Source: Thermoproteota archaeon (GTDB lineage: Archaea > Korarchaeota > Korarchaeia > Korarchaeales > Korarchaeaceae). From it: a stretch of DNA of 64,000 bases. The stretch is taken from assembly GCA_027491785.1 (NCBI GenBank), contig JAOZGJ010000010.1:1-64000 (forward strand), read 5' to 3'. Both the position numbers and the translations under genes were made by a program. The notes beneath the pieces are model-generated. The model was given only the letters and a program-made list of their open reading frames with translations, had not been told where the DNA came from and searched no databases. Shown here one piece after another: positions 1 to 10,300 of the stretch (its first letter is position 1; every line of letters starts with the position of its first letter).

Positions 1-1081
1 TCTTAAGGGTATATTTCTCCAGCCTATCCTCCAATACTTCAACGCCTATTCCGGGCTTCTTTGGGGCTACCATGGTGCTCCTATTCGTGATAGACCAAGG
101 TGGCTCCACTATGTCCTCTCCATAGTAGCGATCGCTGGCGGATATATCGTTGGGGAACCTCACGTCGGGTAAGGTCGCTGCTGCAACTTGATGCCCCCTC
201 CCGATTCCAGTCTCGAGCAGACCACCTATCCAGACGGGCATTCCGACTGAATCACAGAAATCATGTATCTTCTTGGTATTGAGGAGCCCGCCTACCCTAG
301 CCGGCTTTATGTTTATTATGGAGCAGCTTCCCAATCTGTAAGCCCTATAGGCATCTTCAGGTTTCTTTATCGACTCATCTAGGCATATTGGAGTTCTTAT
401 CATACCAGCTAGGATCGAGTGATCCACGAGGTCATCGTGATCGAGGGGCTGCTCCAGCATGAGGAGGTCGAACTGATCCAGTTTCCTCAGGTAATGCCAA
501 TCGTTCAACCTATAGGCTGCATTTGCGTCCACTTGAAGCATTAGGTCTGGATGTTCTCTCCTAACGGCCTCGACCACATCCAAATCCCATCCAGGCTTTA
601 TTTTCAACTTTATCCTCTTGTATCCCTTCTCCAAGTATGAGTCAACGACTTTAAGCAGGTCTTCGATGGTGCGCTGTATTCCCACGCTTACACCGCTCTC
701 TATTTCCTCTTTCGTCCCCCCTAGGAGCCTCCATAAGGGCATACCATTCTTCTTAGCTTTTAAGTCCCATAAAGCCATCTCAACTCCTGCCTTAGCCATC
801 TGATGCCCTCTAACGAAATTTACTCTCTCGAGGAAATCTTCTGGTCCTTCTGAAGAGATAGCATGCTCAGCCAGGAACTCTCTTATGATGTAAAAAGATG
901 TCTCAGCAGTTTCATAGGAATAGATGGGCTTGTAATCAGCTGGTGCCTCACCCCAGCCTACGAATCCATCTTCCTCCACTCGAACGATAACCGCCCGTCT
1001 CCTCCTCGTCACTCCCGTGCTTATCTCGAATGGAGAGACTAGCTCCATCTCTATGAGGTAGAGGCTGAGCTTCCTAACCAC
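1..1081 (-). CDS. Enolase-superfamily enzyme, o-succinylbenzoate synthase / N-acylamino acid racemase-like; 3' end runs off the window
   Basis: Manual reverse translation from GTG at 1081 gives VVRKLSLYLIEMELVSPFEISTGVTRRRRAVIVRVEE...KIKPGWD...LQVDANAAY...CLDESIKKPED; the KxK, DxN and E/D ligand pattern of MenC/NAAAR is visible. Confidence 0.8.
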   Translation of the reverse strand, partial: MVRKLSLYLIEMELVSPFEISTGVTRRRRAVIVRVEEDGFVGWGEAPADYKPIYSYETAETSFYIIREFLAEHAISSEGPEDFLERVNFVRGHQMAKAGVEMALWDLKAKKNGMPLWRLLGGTKEEIESGVSVGIQRTIEDLLKVVDSYLEKGYKRIKLKIKPGWDLDVVEAVRREHPDLMLQVDANAAYRLNDWHYLRKLDQFDLLMLEQPLDHDDLVDHSILAGMIRTPICLDESIKKPEDAYRAYRLGSCSIINIKPARVGGLLNTKKIHDFCDSVGMPVWIGGLLETGIGRGHQVAAATLPDVRFPNDISASDRYYGEDIVEPPWSITNRSTMVAPKKPGIGVEVLEDRLEKYTLK

Positions 1082-2336
1082 CCCTTATCTCCTCCAGTAT
1101 CTCCTTAGCCCTTTCTATGTTGATCCTCCTCTCTCTTATCATCCTCTCGGTAACTTTATCTACCTCATCCGGCCTCGCTCCCGCAGCCAAGGCTATATTA
1201 CGGGCATGCAGTTTCATGTGACCTGCCTGAATTCCTTCGGTCGCTAGGGCCCTGAGGGCCGCGAAGTTTTGAGCAAGGCCGACAGATACTATCACCTTCG
1301 CTAGCTCGCTTGCTTTCTTAACTCCTAGGATCTTAAGGGCCAGCTTCGCTATTGGATGTACCCTCACAACACCTCCCACAGTGCCTATGGCTAGGGGAAG
1401 CTCCAGGCTGCCCCACAGGTCCCCGTTCTCATCAACCCAGTACTCAGATAGGGATGTGTAGCGACCGTTCCTAGCAGCATAGCTGTGGGCTCCTGCCTCC
1501 AAGGCCCTGGTATCCTGACCAGTAGCCCTCGCTACCGCTATTATCCCGTTCATTATGCCCTTGTTATGGGTGGCTGCTCTGTAGGGATCGTATTTAGCGA
1601 ACCTGTATGCCCACATAATCCCATCTACTACCTCCTCTCCTCCAATAGCCGATTTAGCGAACTTAGCCTTTGCTCTAGCCAATCTCTTGTCAGCCAGATT
1701 AGAGAGGATTCTCAGATATACCTTACCTCCTGTCAGTCTCTCAACGGTCGGAGCTAGGCCCTCAGCCATTGTGTTCACCGTATTTGCTCCCATGGCATCT
1801 AGGGTATCGACGTAGAGGTGGATCACCAGCATTGGACCTGCATCCGTCTCTATGGTCCTGACCTCCAGATCCCGGGCCCCTCCACCCAATTTTACCAGGA
1901 GATGATCCATCTCATTTGCCAGTTCGATCAATCTTTCCTTCTCAGCTAAAATAGTTCTCCTAGCTTCCTCTATATTCGGTACCTTGACCACCTGAATCTG
2001 GGATATCATTATGGACTCGGTTGCATCTGCTTGGAAGCCCCCAGATTCCCTGGCCATCTTAGCGGCATTGCTGGCAGCTGCAACAACACTGGGTTCCTCT
2101 ATGGCCATGGGAACTAGGTAGTCCTTTCCATTTATGAGGAAGTTAGTGGCTATACCTAGGGGCAGGGGCCACAGACCTACCACATTTTCTATCATGTGGT
2201 CCGCCACTTCGAGGGGAAGCTTGCCGTTCTTGAGGACTTCAGCCTCTTCCTCACTCAAACCAGCAAATTCCTTCACTATCCTTATCCTCTCATCTATCGA
2301 GAGCTTATAGAAACCGGGAATCCTAGAGCTGGGCAT
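1074..2336 (-). CDS. Hydroxymethylglutaryl-CoA reductase, class II (Pseudomonas mevalonii-like, degradative type)
   Basis: Motifs MIENVVG, EEPSVVAAAS, LGGGARDLEV, DAMGANTVNTMAE, RILSNLAD, DPYRAATHNKGIMNGI, AGAHSYAARNGRY, GTVGGVVRVHP, LATEGIQAGHMKLHARN. Confidence 0.93.
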   Translation of the reverse strand: MPSSRIPGFYKLSIDERIRIVKEFAGLSEEEAEVLKNGKLPLEVADHMIENVVGLWPLPLGIATNFLINGKDYLVPMAIEEPSVVAAASNAAKMARESGGFQADATESIMISQIQVVKVPNIEEARRTILAEKERLIELANEMDHLLVKLGGGARDLEVRTIETDAGPMLVIHLYVDTLDAMGANTVNTMAEGLAPTVERLTGGKVYLRILSNLADKRLARAKAKFAKSAIGGEEVVDGIMWAYRFAKYDPYRAATHNKGIMNGIIAVARATGQDTRALEAGAHSYAARNGRYTSLSEYWVDENGDLWGSLELPLAIGTVGGVVRVHPIAKLALKILGVKKASELAKVIVSVGLAQNFAALRALATEGIQAGHMKLHARNIALAAGARPDEVDKVTERMIRERRINIERAKEILEEIRGG

Positions 2337-2681
2337 CCGATCAGATCACCTTACCCTATATCTCCCCATATAATAAAATGGGTTACCCATTCCAATTTCC
2401 CAACAGAATCCGGTGATTCATTGCCTAGAGATATCGCCATGAATCTTTACAGTAGGTAGAGAAGGTTCTCATGAATTACCGTCGTGCTTCCTGAAGCAGG
2501 GTAACCTTATTATTAATCATGTTAAGTGGCTATCTAGCGCCAATGGTGTGCATGATGTTGAACGCTGCAGTGGAATACGTTAGGCAATTAAATAAGCTAG
2601 TCCAGTTCAGTCCGGCCTAATCTAGTCCAGTTAGGTAGCGTAATAAGGAATGAAAATAAGGAGAAGGATGAGGGGAAGCTA

Positions 2682-3506
2682 GTGGATTTCGCACTTCTCG
2701 CAGCAATGATGTCAGGCATCCTTTGGGGAACTGTTCCCGCCCTATATGCGGAAGCGAGCAGGCGTGGGGGTTCAGTAAGAGCTAACTTCTGGAAATCTTT
2801 AGGGGCCTTCATATTCCTCCTTCCTCTCAGCTACGTGACCGGCAACCTCATAATACCTCCTCTGATAGGCTTAGCTTACGTTGCCGCTAACATGGCCTTG
2901 GGAACTGGCATTGGAGATTACTCGTACCTAGTATCTATAGGGATAATAGGGCCGGGAAAGGCGGCATCGATAGGCTTCACATACATGGTTTGGACGGCCA
3001 TCCTATCGAATCTCCTGCTCGGTGAACCATTAACTCCCGGCATCATGTCAGGAGTTCTCCTAGCAGTTATTGGGATCTGGCTCCTCTCCTATGAGGGGGG
3101 CAGGTGGAACTTCAAGGGCGTTATGTGGAGCATCATAGCCTCCTTAGGTTGGACCCTCGGTCCAATTGCCGCGAAACTTGCCCTGAACTATGTGAGCGAG
3201 CTCACGATGACCCTTTGGAACGCCCTCCTCACGACGCTGCTCTATGGAATGCTTTCCTATCCTCATTACAGGGTGAGGGGATCGAGGAAGGCAGCTCTAG
3301 GGGGCATGCTTGGGATAGGCGTTGGGCTTCCCCTCTACTTCTACGCCCTAGGTGCGATCGGAGTGACCATGTCCACCCTCGCTACTGCTATAGGACCTCC
3401 TGTATCTCAGCTAGCTTCGTATCTCTCCGGTGAGAAGGTATCATGGAGGGATATAGTCGGTTCCCTGCTGGTCGTGCTAGGGATAGCTCTCTCCATCCTC
3501 AAGTGA
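2682..3506 (+). CDS. EamA/DMT-superfamily transporter, multi-TM
   Basis: About 10 hydrophobic segments; repeated EamA-like halves (GILWGTVPALYAEASRRGG...; ASLGWTLGPIAAKLAL...). Confidence 0.8.
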   Translation: MDFALLAAMMSGILWGTVPALYAEASRRGGSVRANFWKSLGAFIFLLPLSYVTGNLIIPPLIGLAYVAANMALGTGIGDYSYLVSIGIIGPGKAASIGFTYMVWTAILSNLLLGEPLTPGIMSGVLLAVIGIWLLSYEGGRWNFKGVMWSIIASLGWTLGPIAAKLALNYVSELTMTLWNALLTTLLYGMLSYPHYRVRGSRKAALGGMLGIGVGLPLYFYALGAIGVTMSTLATAIGPPVSQLASYLSGEKVSWRDIVGSLLVVLGIALSILK

Positions 3507-3591
3507 TTAGGATCGGACGGTGAGCGTTCAGTTAAGAGGTGAGGTAAGGGAAGGTAAAGATTAACAGGTATGAAGAGTTATCGGACACGGT

Positions 3592-4095
3592 ATGAGGATT
3601 AACTCCTACTTACTGTTTTACCTGAGCTTGGTAATCTTCCTAGCCCTCTTGGTGCTGGTATCCTCTAGGGTCACATCAGAGATCATGTATCCAGCTAACG
3701 TAACTAAGGAAGATGGTATAACCACGTTCAGGTACGGGGAGGGTGAGGTAATCAGGCTCCTACTTACCGAGGAGGAGGGATTTCACAGGTTGAGCCTTAT
3801 GGTTATCCCTAAAGGCGAGAGTTACGTAAATTCATTGGTTGTTAGGATGAGGGGAGCTAGCTGGATTGGCCTCCTCGCGATGCGCCCTTTAGATGCAAAG
3901 CTGCATGTGAACAGCACGGGAGGGTGGTACCTCCTCCGCTTGGATGATATCAAGGGTAAGGCAGGACCTTTCACAGCTGACTTCATGATTGAGGGATCTC
4001 AGGAGGTGGAGATAGAGGGTAATCTAACGGTAAGAGAAGGGAATACCATCAAGAGCCTCATATTCAGGAACGCCTTCGACTTGAGCAAGGGGTGA
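3592..4095 (+). CDS. Hypothetical membrane-anchored or secreted protein
   Basis: N-terminal hydrophobic segment (YLLFYLSLVIFLALLVLVSS) followed by a beta-rich ectodomain with NxT/NxS sites. Confidence 0.6.
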   Translation: MRINSYLLFYLSLVIFLALLVLVSSRVTSEIMYPANVTKEDGITTFRYGEGEVIRLLLTEEEGFHRLSLMVIPKGESYVNSLVVRMRGASWIGLLAMRPLDAKLHVNSTGGWYLLRLDDIKGKAGPFTADFMIEGSQEVEIEGNLTVREGNTIKSLIFRNAFDLSKG

Positions 4096-4366
4096 AAAGA
4101 GACAGACACGTTGAAAAGTACCAACCGACGTTATTAACTCTCATTCCCCATTCGTTTATTCGGTCTTAAGTAATCCTTACTAGGTACCAAGAAAACGGAG
4201 GAAGGGAGGAAGTAAGGGAAAGAAAACCCTGTTAACGCCTTACTATTATGTCGAGGCTATCGTGGAGATACTAAGTGAAATTTTTAAAGATCGTGCTTAA
4301 CAGATCTCCCGCTCAGTCCTAGCTTGGGATTCAAGGTATTGTTATAAGCCCATCTCAGAAGACCGC

Positions 4367-5392
4367 TTGGGAGGGAGGGTCTTGCTAATATTCATAAGGC
4401 AGGTCCTCAGGATAATTGGTAAGGTAAGGAAAGCGTTATCTGGAGCTGCTCTCGCACTGGTAAGCACGTTCACGCTTGGGGTCGTGGGATTCCACTACTT
4501 GGAGAGGCTCACATGGTTTGACTCGATATACTTCACATTCGTGACCATGGCGACGATAGGCTATGGGGACATAACTCCTCACACCTTCTGGGGCAAGGTC
4601 TTGGTGATGATAATATCCGTCCTCGGGATTTCGTCCTTCGCCGTGGTGGTGACCTCCCTCCTCCAGTCCTTGGTGACCGAGAAGCTGGAGGTGATGCTAG
4701 GTTTGGTGGCCTCGTACTTCACGGATCATGTGGTCGTCTGCGGATGGTGTGATGCATCTAAGGCCGCTATAGGGGAGCTTCTCGCCTCAACTAGGAAGAA
4801 TATCGTTCTGGTGGACGATAAACTGGATAAAAATCCGTTTGAGGATCCCAGAGTCCATTTCGTTAAGGGAGATTACAAGGATCCATCGGTCCTTAAGAAG
4901 GCAGGGGTTAAGAGGGCTACGGATGCAATAGTGACTACTGGCAGCGATTCGGATACAATACTGACGGTGCTCAGGATCAAGAGCTTGAAGAAGGACATAC
5001 ATATAGCTGCTGAGGCCATAAGTGGGAGCGTGAGAGATATACTCAAAGAGGCAGGGGCCGATCATGTGATAACAAGCTCCGAATTCGGTGGAAGGTTGCT
5101 CGCTGCCTCGGTTAGCCAGCCTGGAACCACGACGCTTTTCGACGATCTCACCTCGACTGGGGCAGGTAATGACGTCTATGAGATAAGGGCGCCGGAGGAG
5201 GTGATAGGCCTCAGCTTCAAGGAGATCTTGGTGAAGGTCAAGGAGGGATACAACATGATCGTAGTGGCTGTCAGAAGGGGGGACAGGGTGATCATAAATC
5301 CGGATCCTTCCTTAAGGGTGGAAAGTGGAGATCACCTGATAGTGATCTCGACCCCCGAGGACATTCGCAGAGCAAGATCCCTCCGCTCTTAA
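4367..5392 (+). CDS. Two-TM potassium channel with RCK (TrkA-N/TrkA-C) domains
   Basis: Selectivity filter TMATIGYGD; TrkA-N domain HVVVCGWCDASKAAIGEL...; C-terminal TrkA-C (EVIGLSFKEILVKVKEGYNMIVVAVRR). TTG start. Confidence 0.9.
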   Translation: MGGRVLLIFIRQVLRIIGKVRKALSGAALALVSTFTLGVVGFHYLERLTWFDSIYFTFVTMATIGYGDITPHTFWGKVLVMIISVLGISSFAVVVTSLLQSLVTEKLEVMLGLVASYFTDHVVVCGWCDASKAAIGELLASTRKNIVLVDDKLDKNPFEDPRVHFVKGDYKDPSVLKKAGVKRATDAIVTTGSDSDTILTVLRIKSLKKDIHIAAEAISGSVRDILKEAGADHVITSSEFGGRLLAASVSQPGTTTLFDDLTSTGAGNDVYEIRAPEEVIGLSFKEILVKVKEGYNMIVVAVRRGDRVIINPDPSLRVESGDHLIVISTPEDIRRARSLRS

Positions 5393-5511
5393 AACTTTTT
5401 GCAATACAAAGATTGCTACGGGAAGGATTCTTTTATCTTCCCCTCTCAAGATCATCTCGCCGATGAACCGGTCTAGTAAGGACCTCGCGCGCCATCAGGA
5501 CTGGATGAAGT

Positions 5512-5695
5512 AGGTCCCTTTAGAACCTGCCATCAGGAAGTATGTAGAAAGTGTTCGTGGAGGATGTCACCGGCATTAGCACCTTGGAAGGATGCTGCGA
5601 TGGGATAGACGTGATCTTCTCATCGATCGGTATCACAAGGCAGAGGGAGGGTTTCGCTTCATGTATTCGATTACCAGGGGAACTTACAACGCTGA
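5512..5695 (+). pseudogene. Remnant of an NmrA/SDR-type NAD(P)-binding oxidoreductase
   Basis: VFVEDVTGISTLEGCCDGIDVIFSSIGITRQREGF is typical of NmrA-like SDR proteins. Two in-frame stops lie upstream (RSL*NLPSGSM*KVFVED). A +1 frameshift continues the family motif as VFDYQGNLQR* (5663-5695). Confidence 0.65.
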
Positions 5696-5775
5696 TGATG
5701 GTACTGTCCCTCCTATCACCAGTAGTCCTTAATTTGGTTACGAAAGGTTATTATCCTCTCAGTCCATGACGATTT

Positions 5776-6648
5776 ATGCTTAAAGGCGTTGGAAAGGGAG
5801 TCAAGCTTCTTCCAGGTAGCCCCTCCACAATGTTCGTTCCATGGGAGGATGGCTTCTACGTAGTAGATCCTGGATCCTCAGAGGATCGCACAGAGGAGAT
5901 CCAAACCCAAGCTAAAGGGAAGATAAAAGGCGTCATGATTACCCATTTCCACTCAGATCATGTCCTTGCTGCTAGAGGTCTGAAGAGCGAGGAAGGTATC
6001 TACGCCCATATAGTGGAGGCCTGCGGCATCGAATCCGTGGGCCTGAGGAGAGCTGTAACTTTCGGTGGATATGCTCCAGAAGGGCTGATATATCACGTTA
6101 AGGGAGTCAGCGTCCAAGTGGATCATGTCTTCAGGTTACCCTTCAAGATAGGCCCCTTGGAGGCAGTACCGCTTCCCGGCCATACCTACGGGCAAGTCGG
6201 TTATGCTACGGAGAGCGGGATACTCTATGCAGCTGACTCGTTCTTCGGTGATAGGCTCCTCAAGAGCGCCATCATTCCTTACCATCAGGATTACAAAGCT
6301 GCCTTGGATACCCTGAGATGGTTAAGGGATCATGCCAGAGATTATCGCAAGTTAATCCCATCTCATGGTCCCGTAGTCGAGGGTAGGAGAGCAGAGGAAC
6401 TATTGGATCTCAACATAAAGGTCATGGAAGAACTTCCAGGTAAAGTAGTGGATTTCCTGTCCAGGAGACCTTCCACGGCAGAGGAGATCTCAGCTAGGAT
6501 CATCAAGGAAGGAGGAGGGAATGTTACAGTAAGCTCCATAATATTGGGAGCTGTTACAGTTAGATCACTACTCTCGAGGCTCTATGAGGATGGTAAAGCT
6601 ATAGCTGAGGCTGGGGATAGAGGTGTGCTGTGGAAGATGAATGAGTGA
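5776..6648 (+). CDS. MBL-fold metallo-hydrolase
   Basis: THFHSDHVLA (HxHxDH), LPGHTYGQVGY, AADSFFGD, PSHGP. Confidence 0.88.
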   Translation: MLKGVGKGVKLLPGSPSTMFVPWEDGFYVVDPGSSEDRTEEIQTQAKGKIKGVMITHFHSDHVLAARGLKSEEGIYAHIVEACGIESVGLRRAVTFGGYAPEGLIYHVKGVSVQVDHVFRLPFKIGPLEAVPLPGHTYGQVGYATESGILYAADSFFGDRLLKSAIIPYHQDYKAALDTLRWLRDHARDYRKLIPSHGPVVEGRRAEELLDLNIKVMEELPGKVVDFLSRRPSTAEEISARIIKEGGGNVTVSSIILGAVTVRSLLSRLYEDGKAIAEAGDRGVLWKMNE

Positions 6649-6712
6649 ATAAGCGAGTGAGTGGAGATCGAGTAAATTGGATGAATAGTCAATGAATTAG
6701 GGTATGAACAGG

Positions 6713-7714
6713 TTAGGACATGGCTAGATTGATTGCCTTAGCTATGGCATCGACAGGATCTCCCTTCTCCCTTAGGAACTTGTAAGCAAGTTCTCTGAGC
6801 GTTCCAGATTCTCTCTTTTTCGAGAGGGACATGAACTCCCTCACTAGGTCTGGAGCCTTAGGTTTCACAAGCAGCCCAACATCCATCAGCACTTTGGAGA
6901 CACATGGATCTTCCTTTGGAAAGAGGGATATTGAGGGGATTCCCAAGAGAGCTGCTTCCCTTGCCATAGTCCCTCCTCCGCTGATGACTCCAGCAGATGT
7001 GGACATAAGATCCAGTCCATCCACCACAGTCCTGACGATCTCTCCATCGGGGAGCCTTATCCCCCCTCCTCTGAGAAACCTCACTTCCCTCAGGCCAGTC
7101 TCCCTGAGGAGCCTAGAGATTAGGAGGTCAAAGGAGCCTGCCTCTTTGAGATAATGGGATCCAACTGGAGGAGGTCTAATCACGAGGTATTCTCTCTCCT
7201 CCAATCCTAATCTCCTGTACTCCTCTCTGGATGGATTCTCGAGGTAGTCTAGGACATGAGAGATCTCGAAGACCCCTGGGAACCTGACCACCGGGCCGTA
7301 AATGGGGCCAGAAAAGCATTCCGGAATTACAGCCACCTTGGACAAGGGGAAGGTGAGCTTGGTTATGATGTGAGGAGGGATATCGTTATCGTTCAACGCT
7401 ACGAAGGGGATCGAGAGGCCGAAGGCAACCCTGGCTTGGTCGGCTGATCCCTTTGATACAGCCACGTTTACATCATATCCATCGAGGAGATTTGCTAGTT
7501 CAATTACTCTATCTGCGAACGCCCTTAACTTATCGGCATCGTTGCTCCCCCACCTTCCTACGATGATTGGCTTAAATTCTGGCATGATCTTACTCATGAG
7601 CTCTATCAGAATGCCTTTTCTCCTGATGGTTATCAGGGCTTCTTGGGGATACTTGGTGAGGAATCTCTTCCAGAGCCTGACATGAGGCTCGTTCACTATA
7701 TCTATCCATATCAT
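6713..7714 (-). CDS. DUF354 family protein (glycosyltransferase-B-like)
   Basis: MIWIDIVNEPHVRLWKRF...; DGYDVNVAVSKGSADQARVAFGLSIPFVALNDND; GGGTMAREAALLGIPSISLFP. Confidence 0.8.
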   Translation of the reverse strand: MIWIDIVNEPHVRLWKRFLTKYPQEALITIRRKGILIELMSKIMPEFKPIIVGRWGSNDADKLRAFADRVIELANLLDGYDVNVAVSKGSADQARVAFGLSIPFVALNDNDIPPHIITKLTFPLSKVAVIPECFSGPIYGPVVRFPGVFEISHVLDYLENPSREEYRRLGLEEREYLVIRPPPVGSHYLKEAGSFDLLISRLLRETGLREVRFLRGGGIRLPDGEIVRTVVDGLDLMSTSAGVISGGGTMAREAALLGIPSISLFPKEDPCVSKVLMDVGLLVKPKAPDLVREFMSLSKKRESGTLRELAYKFLREKGDPVDAIAKAINLAMS

Positions 7715-7814
7715 GGGATCACCACGTCACATTACATCCGGGCATCTCTCATCTCACTTCCATTCGGACAGAAAAGATATGGGAAATTCTAAACGCTTTC
7801 TCATGGTTCTAATA

Positions 7815-10262
7815 CTACGGAGTTATTGCATACTCGACGAACAGCCTTACATTGATTCCCAGAGATTCTCTCAGGGTTTGTTCTGCTGCTCTCACAACAG
7901 CAGGTGTCATTATATGCCCTTCCCTCAACCGAGACTCGCTTATATAGATCTTAGCATGCAATATCCACTCAGCTCCCTCCGATGATAGGGATATGTTTAC
8001 GTCGCTCGGCAGTACTCCTGCATAAGACGATATCACCTCCTTGACCACCTTGACCACGTTGCTCGCGCTCAGTGTTTGCGATGCTCTCATGGACTCGAAC
8101 GCAGCAGCACTGTGTATCATGAGTGTCAGGAAGGTAAACAGGATGAAACCGAAGAGAACTATCTTCTTTCTCCTCTCCCACAGGTATTTGCTCGAGTAAA
8201 CGATCACTACACTCACCAGCAGGATCGTGTATGCTGCGCTCACGTGGGCGAACTTATTTATGCCGATGAGGTAACCGGAGACAAACCAGAGGAGTACCGT
8301 GTATACGGCCGTCCAGATCTTGTACTTGATCAATCCTGTCTTCCTAGCCCTCTCCCCCTCTATTATTATTAGCCAAAGCAGAATCAGGGATAGTACCGAA
8401 GCCGAGATAAATATGACATTAGATGTTAGAAAGCTGCTCAAGGGAACCATATCGAGCAGCAACATAGTGCCATATAGCAACAGGAAATGAGCCAGGGAAA
8501 ATGCCTCTGAGATGTCTGTTGATATGAAAACCCCTATTAACCAGCTGAAGATTATCGGGGAGAGGACGAAGGCCACCCTCCTGATTACCGTCTTCAAAGC
8601 CTCCTTGGTAGATTTCGCTCCTAAGAGACCTATCGATACCTTTATCCATACAGAGAGGAACCATATCGATGCGACCACGAAGGATCCAATGGCCCTGAGG
8701 ATCACCTCAGCTCCTGTCCTAGCTATCCTTTCAGAAACATCACTCAACGAGCCTCTGGACTCGCGGAAGACATCCTCCACCACGGGATATATGGCGTAGA
8801 GCTTGGCGGAAATGTAGCCTGCTGCTATCAATGCTATTATGTTGATCGTCACTAAGGTAGCTGATCCTAGGAAGAAAGATGGATTTAACATGGCCATGGA
8901 AACTCCTACAGCGGCAGCTGGTGGGACCAAGGCTATTGCTATTGCTGATCCAACTAATGCGGCTTCGGCCCTCTCGTACATCATGGCTACCGCTCCCGCA
9001 AAACCGGCAGCTATTGCTATCGCGAGATCCACTAGATTGGGGCTTCCCCTGGCAGCTAGTTCCTTAGTAACCTGTAGAGGTACATAAGAGCTCGCTATAG
9101 CTGCAGTAATCCAAGATAGAACCACTATTAGGGCTACTCCCTCCACACCAAGCTTCAAACCCGTATAGAATAGATCAAGGCCTGACTTGCTCTCCCTCTT
9201 AACATCTATGAGGGCCAGACCTACGGCCCCGGATACTATCGCTCCCATTAACGGGGAGAGGAGCATAGATCCTATTATAGCGTAAACGTTATTTGCCATG
9301 AGCCCTATGGCAGCTAGAGCGCTAGCTAGAGCAGTTAATATAACTGATTTAGGATCTGATATCTGCTTTACTTGATCATAGGCCCTTTCTAGAATTTTAA
9401 GAGCCCTTTGATTGGCTTGCTCAATGATCTCCGAGCTTTCCTCCATCTCTGAAACTAGGTAGTATGTGAGCGTTGTGTATCCTGTTGTGTAAAGGGGGAA
9501 GAGAGCTAATAGAATTATTATAGCCCATAAGGAGGCTGTAATTAGCCTATACCAGAATTCCAAACTGATGCCCGATGGCATCCTCAGGGAGGAATCCACA
9601 CTGCTTGAAACGGACCATACCATCAATTCTACATTCCATATCCTCTTTATTCTGTTGTCTAGGTAGTTCAAGGAATTCGTTATGATATCATAGAGCTGAG
9701 CTGCTCTCTTTGGATCCCTTCCCTCAACTACCAGCTTGACTAGATCTCCAAATTCTACAGATAGATTAGCCCTTAACTGGAGGAGGTCCTCCACCTCTGT
9801 ATCATTTAACTTGACCGTCCTAAGTTTATCAAGACTGTCGTCTATCTCAGCAAGTTTCAAAGCTATTGGGGTTATGTGTTTGAGAGAAGGAGTTACGAAG
9901 AGGGGAATCTCCTGTGACACATTTATCTCCTGGGCTTTCGGATTGAGGGTCACCACCAAGGAATACACTCCTGGCTTGTCTGGAGCAGCTACCTCGAAAT
10001 ACATCACTTCCGGCTCCTCTATAACGATGGATCTCTCCTCGTAGAAGATGGTCTCATTTCCTGATGTTATCGCCAGGTTCAATCTGGCATACGTCCCCGC
10101 TGGTAATCCTCCAATGCTGACCGTGATGTTCACCAAGCTGCTGGGATTTATCGGACCTGAAGGAACCTCCACTTTCAGCTGAGGATAGCCCTGTCCCCTC
10201 ACAGGCACTAGCGAGAGGGCCAGGGCTAGCAGCAGGATCAATATCATGCGGGAGGCAGCCAT
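7815..10262 (-). CDS. Membrane protein with secreted N-terminal domain and DUF389 core
   Basis: Signal peptide, then a CARDB-like ectodomain, then DUF389 hallmark ILTALASALAAIGLMANNVYAIIGSMLLSPLMGAIVSGAVGLAL and ALVGSAIAIALVPPAAAVG. Confidence 0.8.
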   Translation of the reverse strand: MAASRMILILLLALALSLVPVRGQGYPQLKVEVPSGPINPSSLVNITVSIGGLPAGTYARLNLAITSGNETIFYEERSIVIEEPEVMYFEVAAPDKPGVYSLVVTLNPKAQEINVSQEIPLFVTPSLKHITPIALKLAEIDDSLDKLRTVKLNDTEVEDLLQLRANLSVEFGDLVKLVVEGRDPKRAAQLYDIITNSLNYLDNRIKRIWNVELMVWSVSSSVDSSLRMPSGISLEFWYRLITASLWAIIILLALFPLYTTGYTTLTYYLVSEMEESSEIIEQANQRALKILERAYDQVKQISDPKSVILTALASALAAIGLMANNVYAIIGSMLLSPLMGAIVSGAVGLALIDVKRESKSGLDLFYTGLKLGVEGVALIVVLSWITAAIASSYVPLQVTKELAARGSPNLVDLAIAIAAGFAGAVAMMYERAEAALVGSAIAIALVPPAAAVGVSMAMLNPSFFLGSATLVTINIIALIAAGYISAKLYAIYPVVEDVFRESRGSLSDVSERIARTGAEVILRAIGSFVVASIWFLSVWIKVSIGLLGAKSTKEALKTVIRRVAFVLSPIIFSWLIGVFISTDISEAFSLAHFLLLYGTMLLLDMVPLSSFLTSNVIFISASVLSLILLWLIIIEGERARKTGLIKYKIWTAVYTVLLWFVSGYLIGINKFAHVSAAYTILLVSVVIVYSSKYLWERRKKIVLFGFILFTFLTLMIHSAAAFESMRASQTLSASNVVKVVKEVISSYAGVLPSDVNISLSSEGAEWILHAKIYISESRLREGHIMTPAVVRAAEQTLRESLGINVRLFVEYAITP

Positions 10263-10300
10263 TCCAGGTTCCTTCTATGGCCTTTAGAGTATAGGGAAAT

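Noticed and set aside
2597-2632. Direct repeat CTAGTCCAGTT x2 upstream of the DMT transporter
   Set aside because: Short (11 bp) two-copy repeat in a promoter region with no further support.
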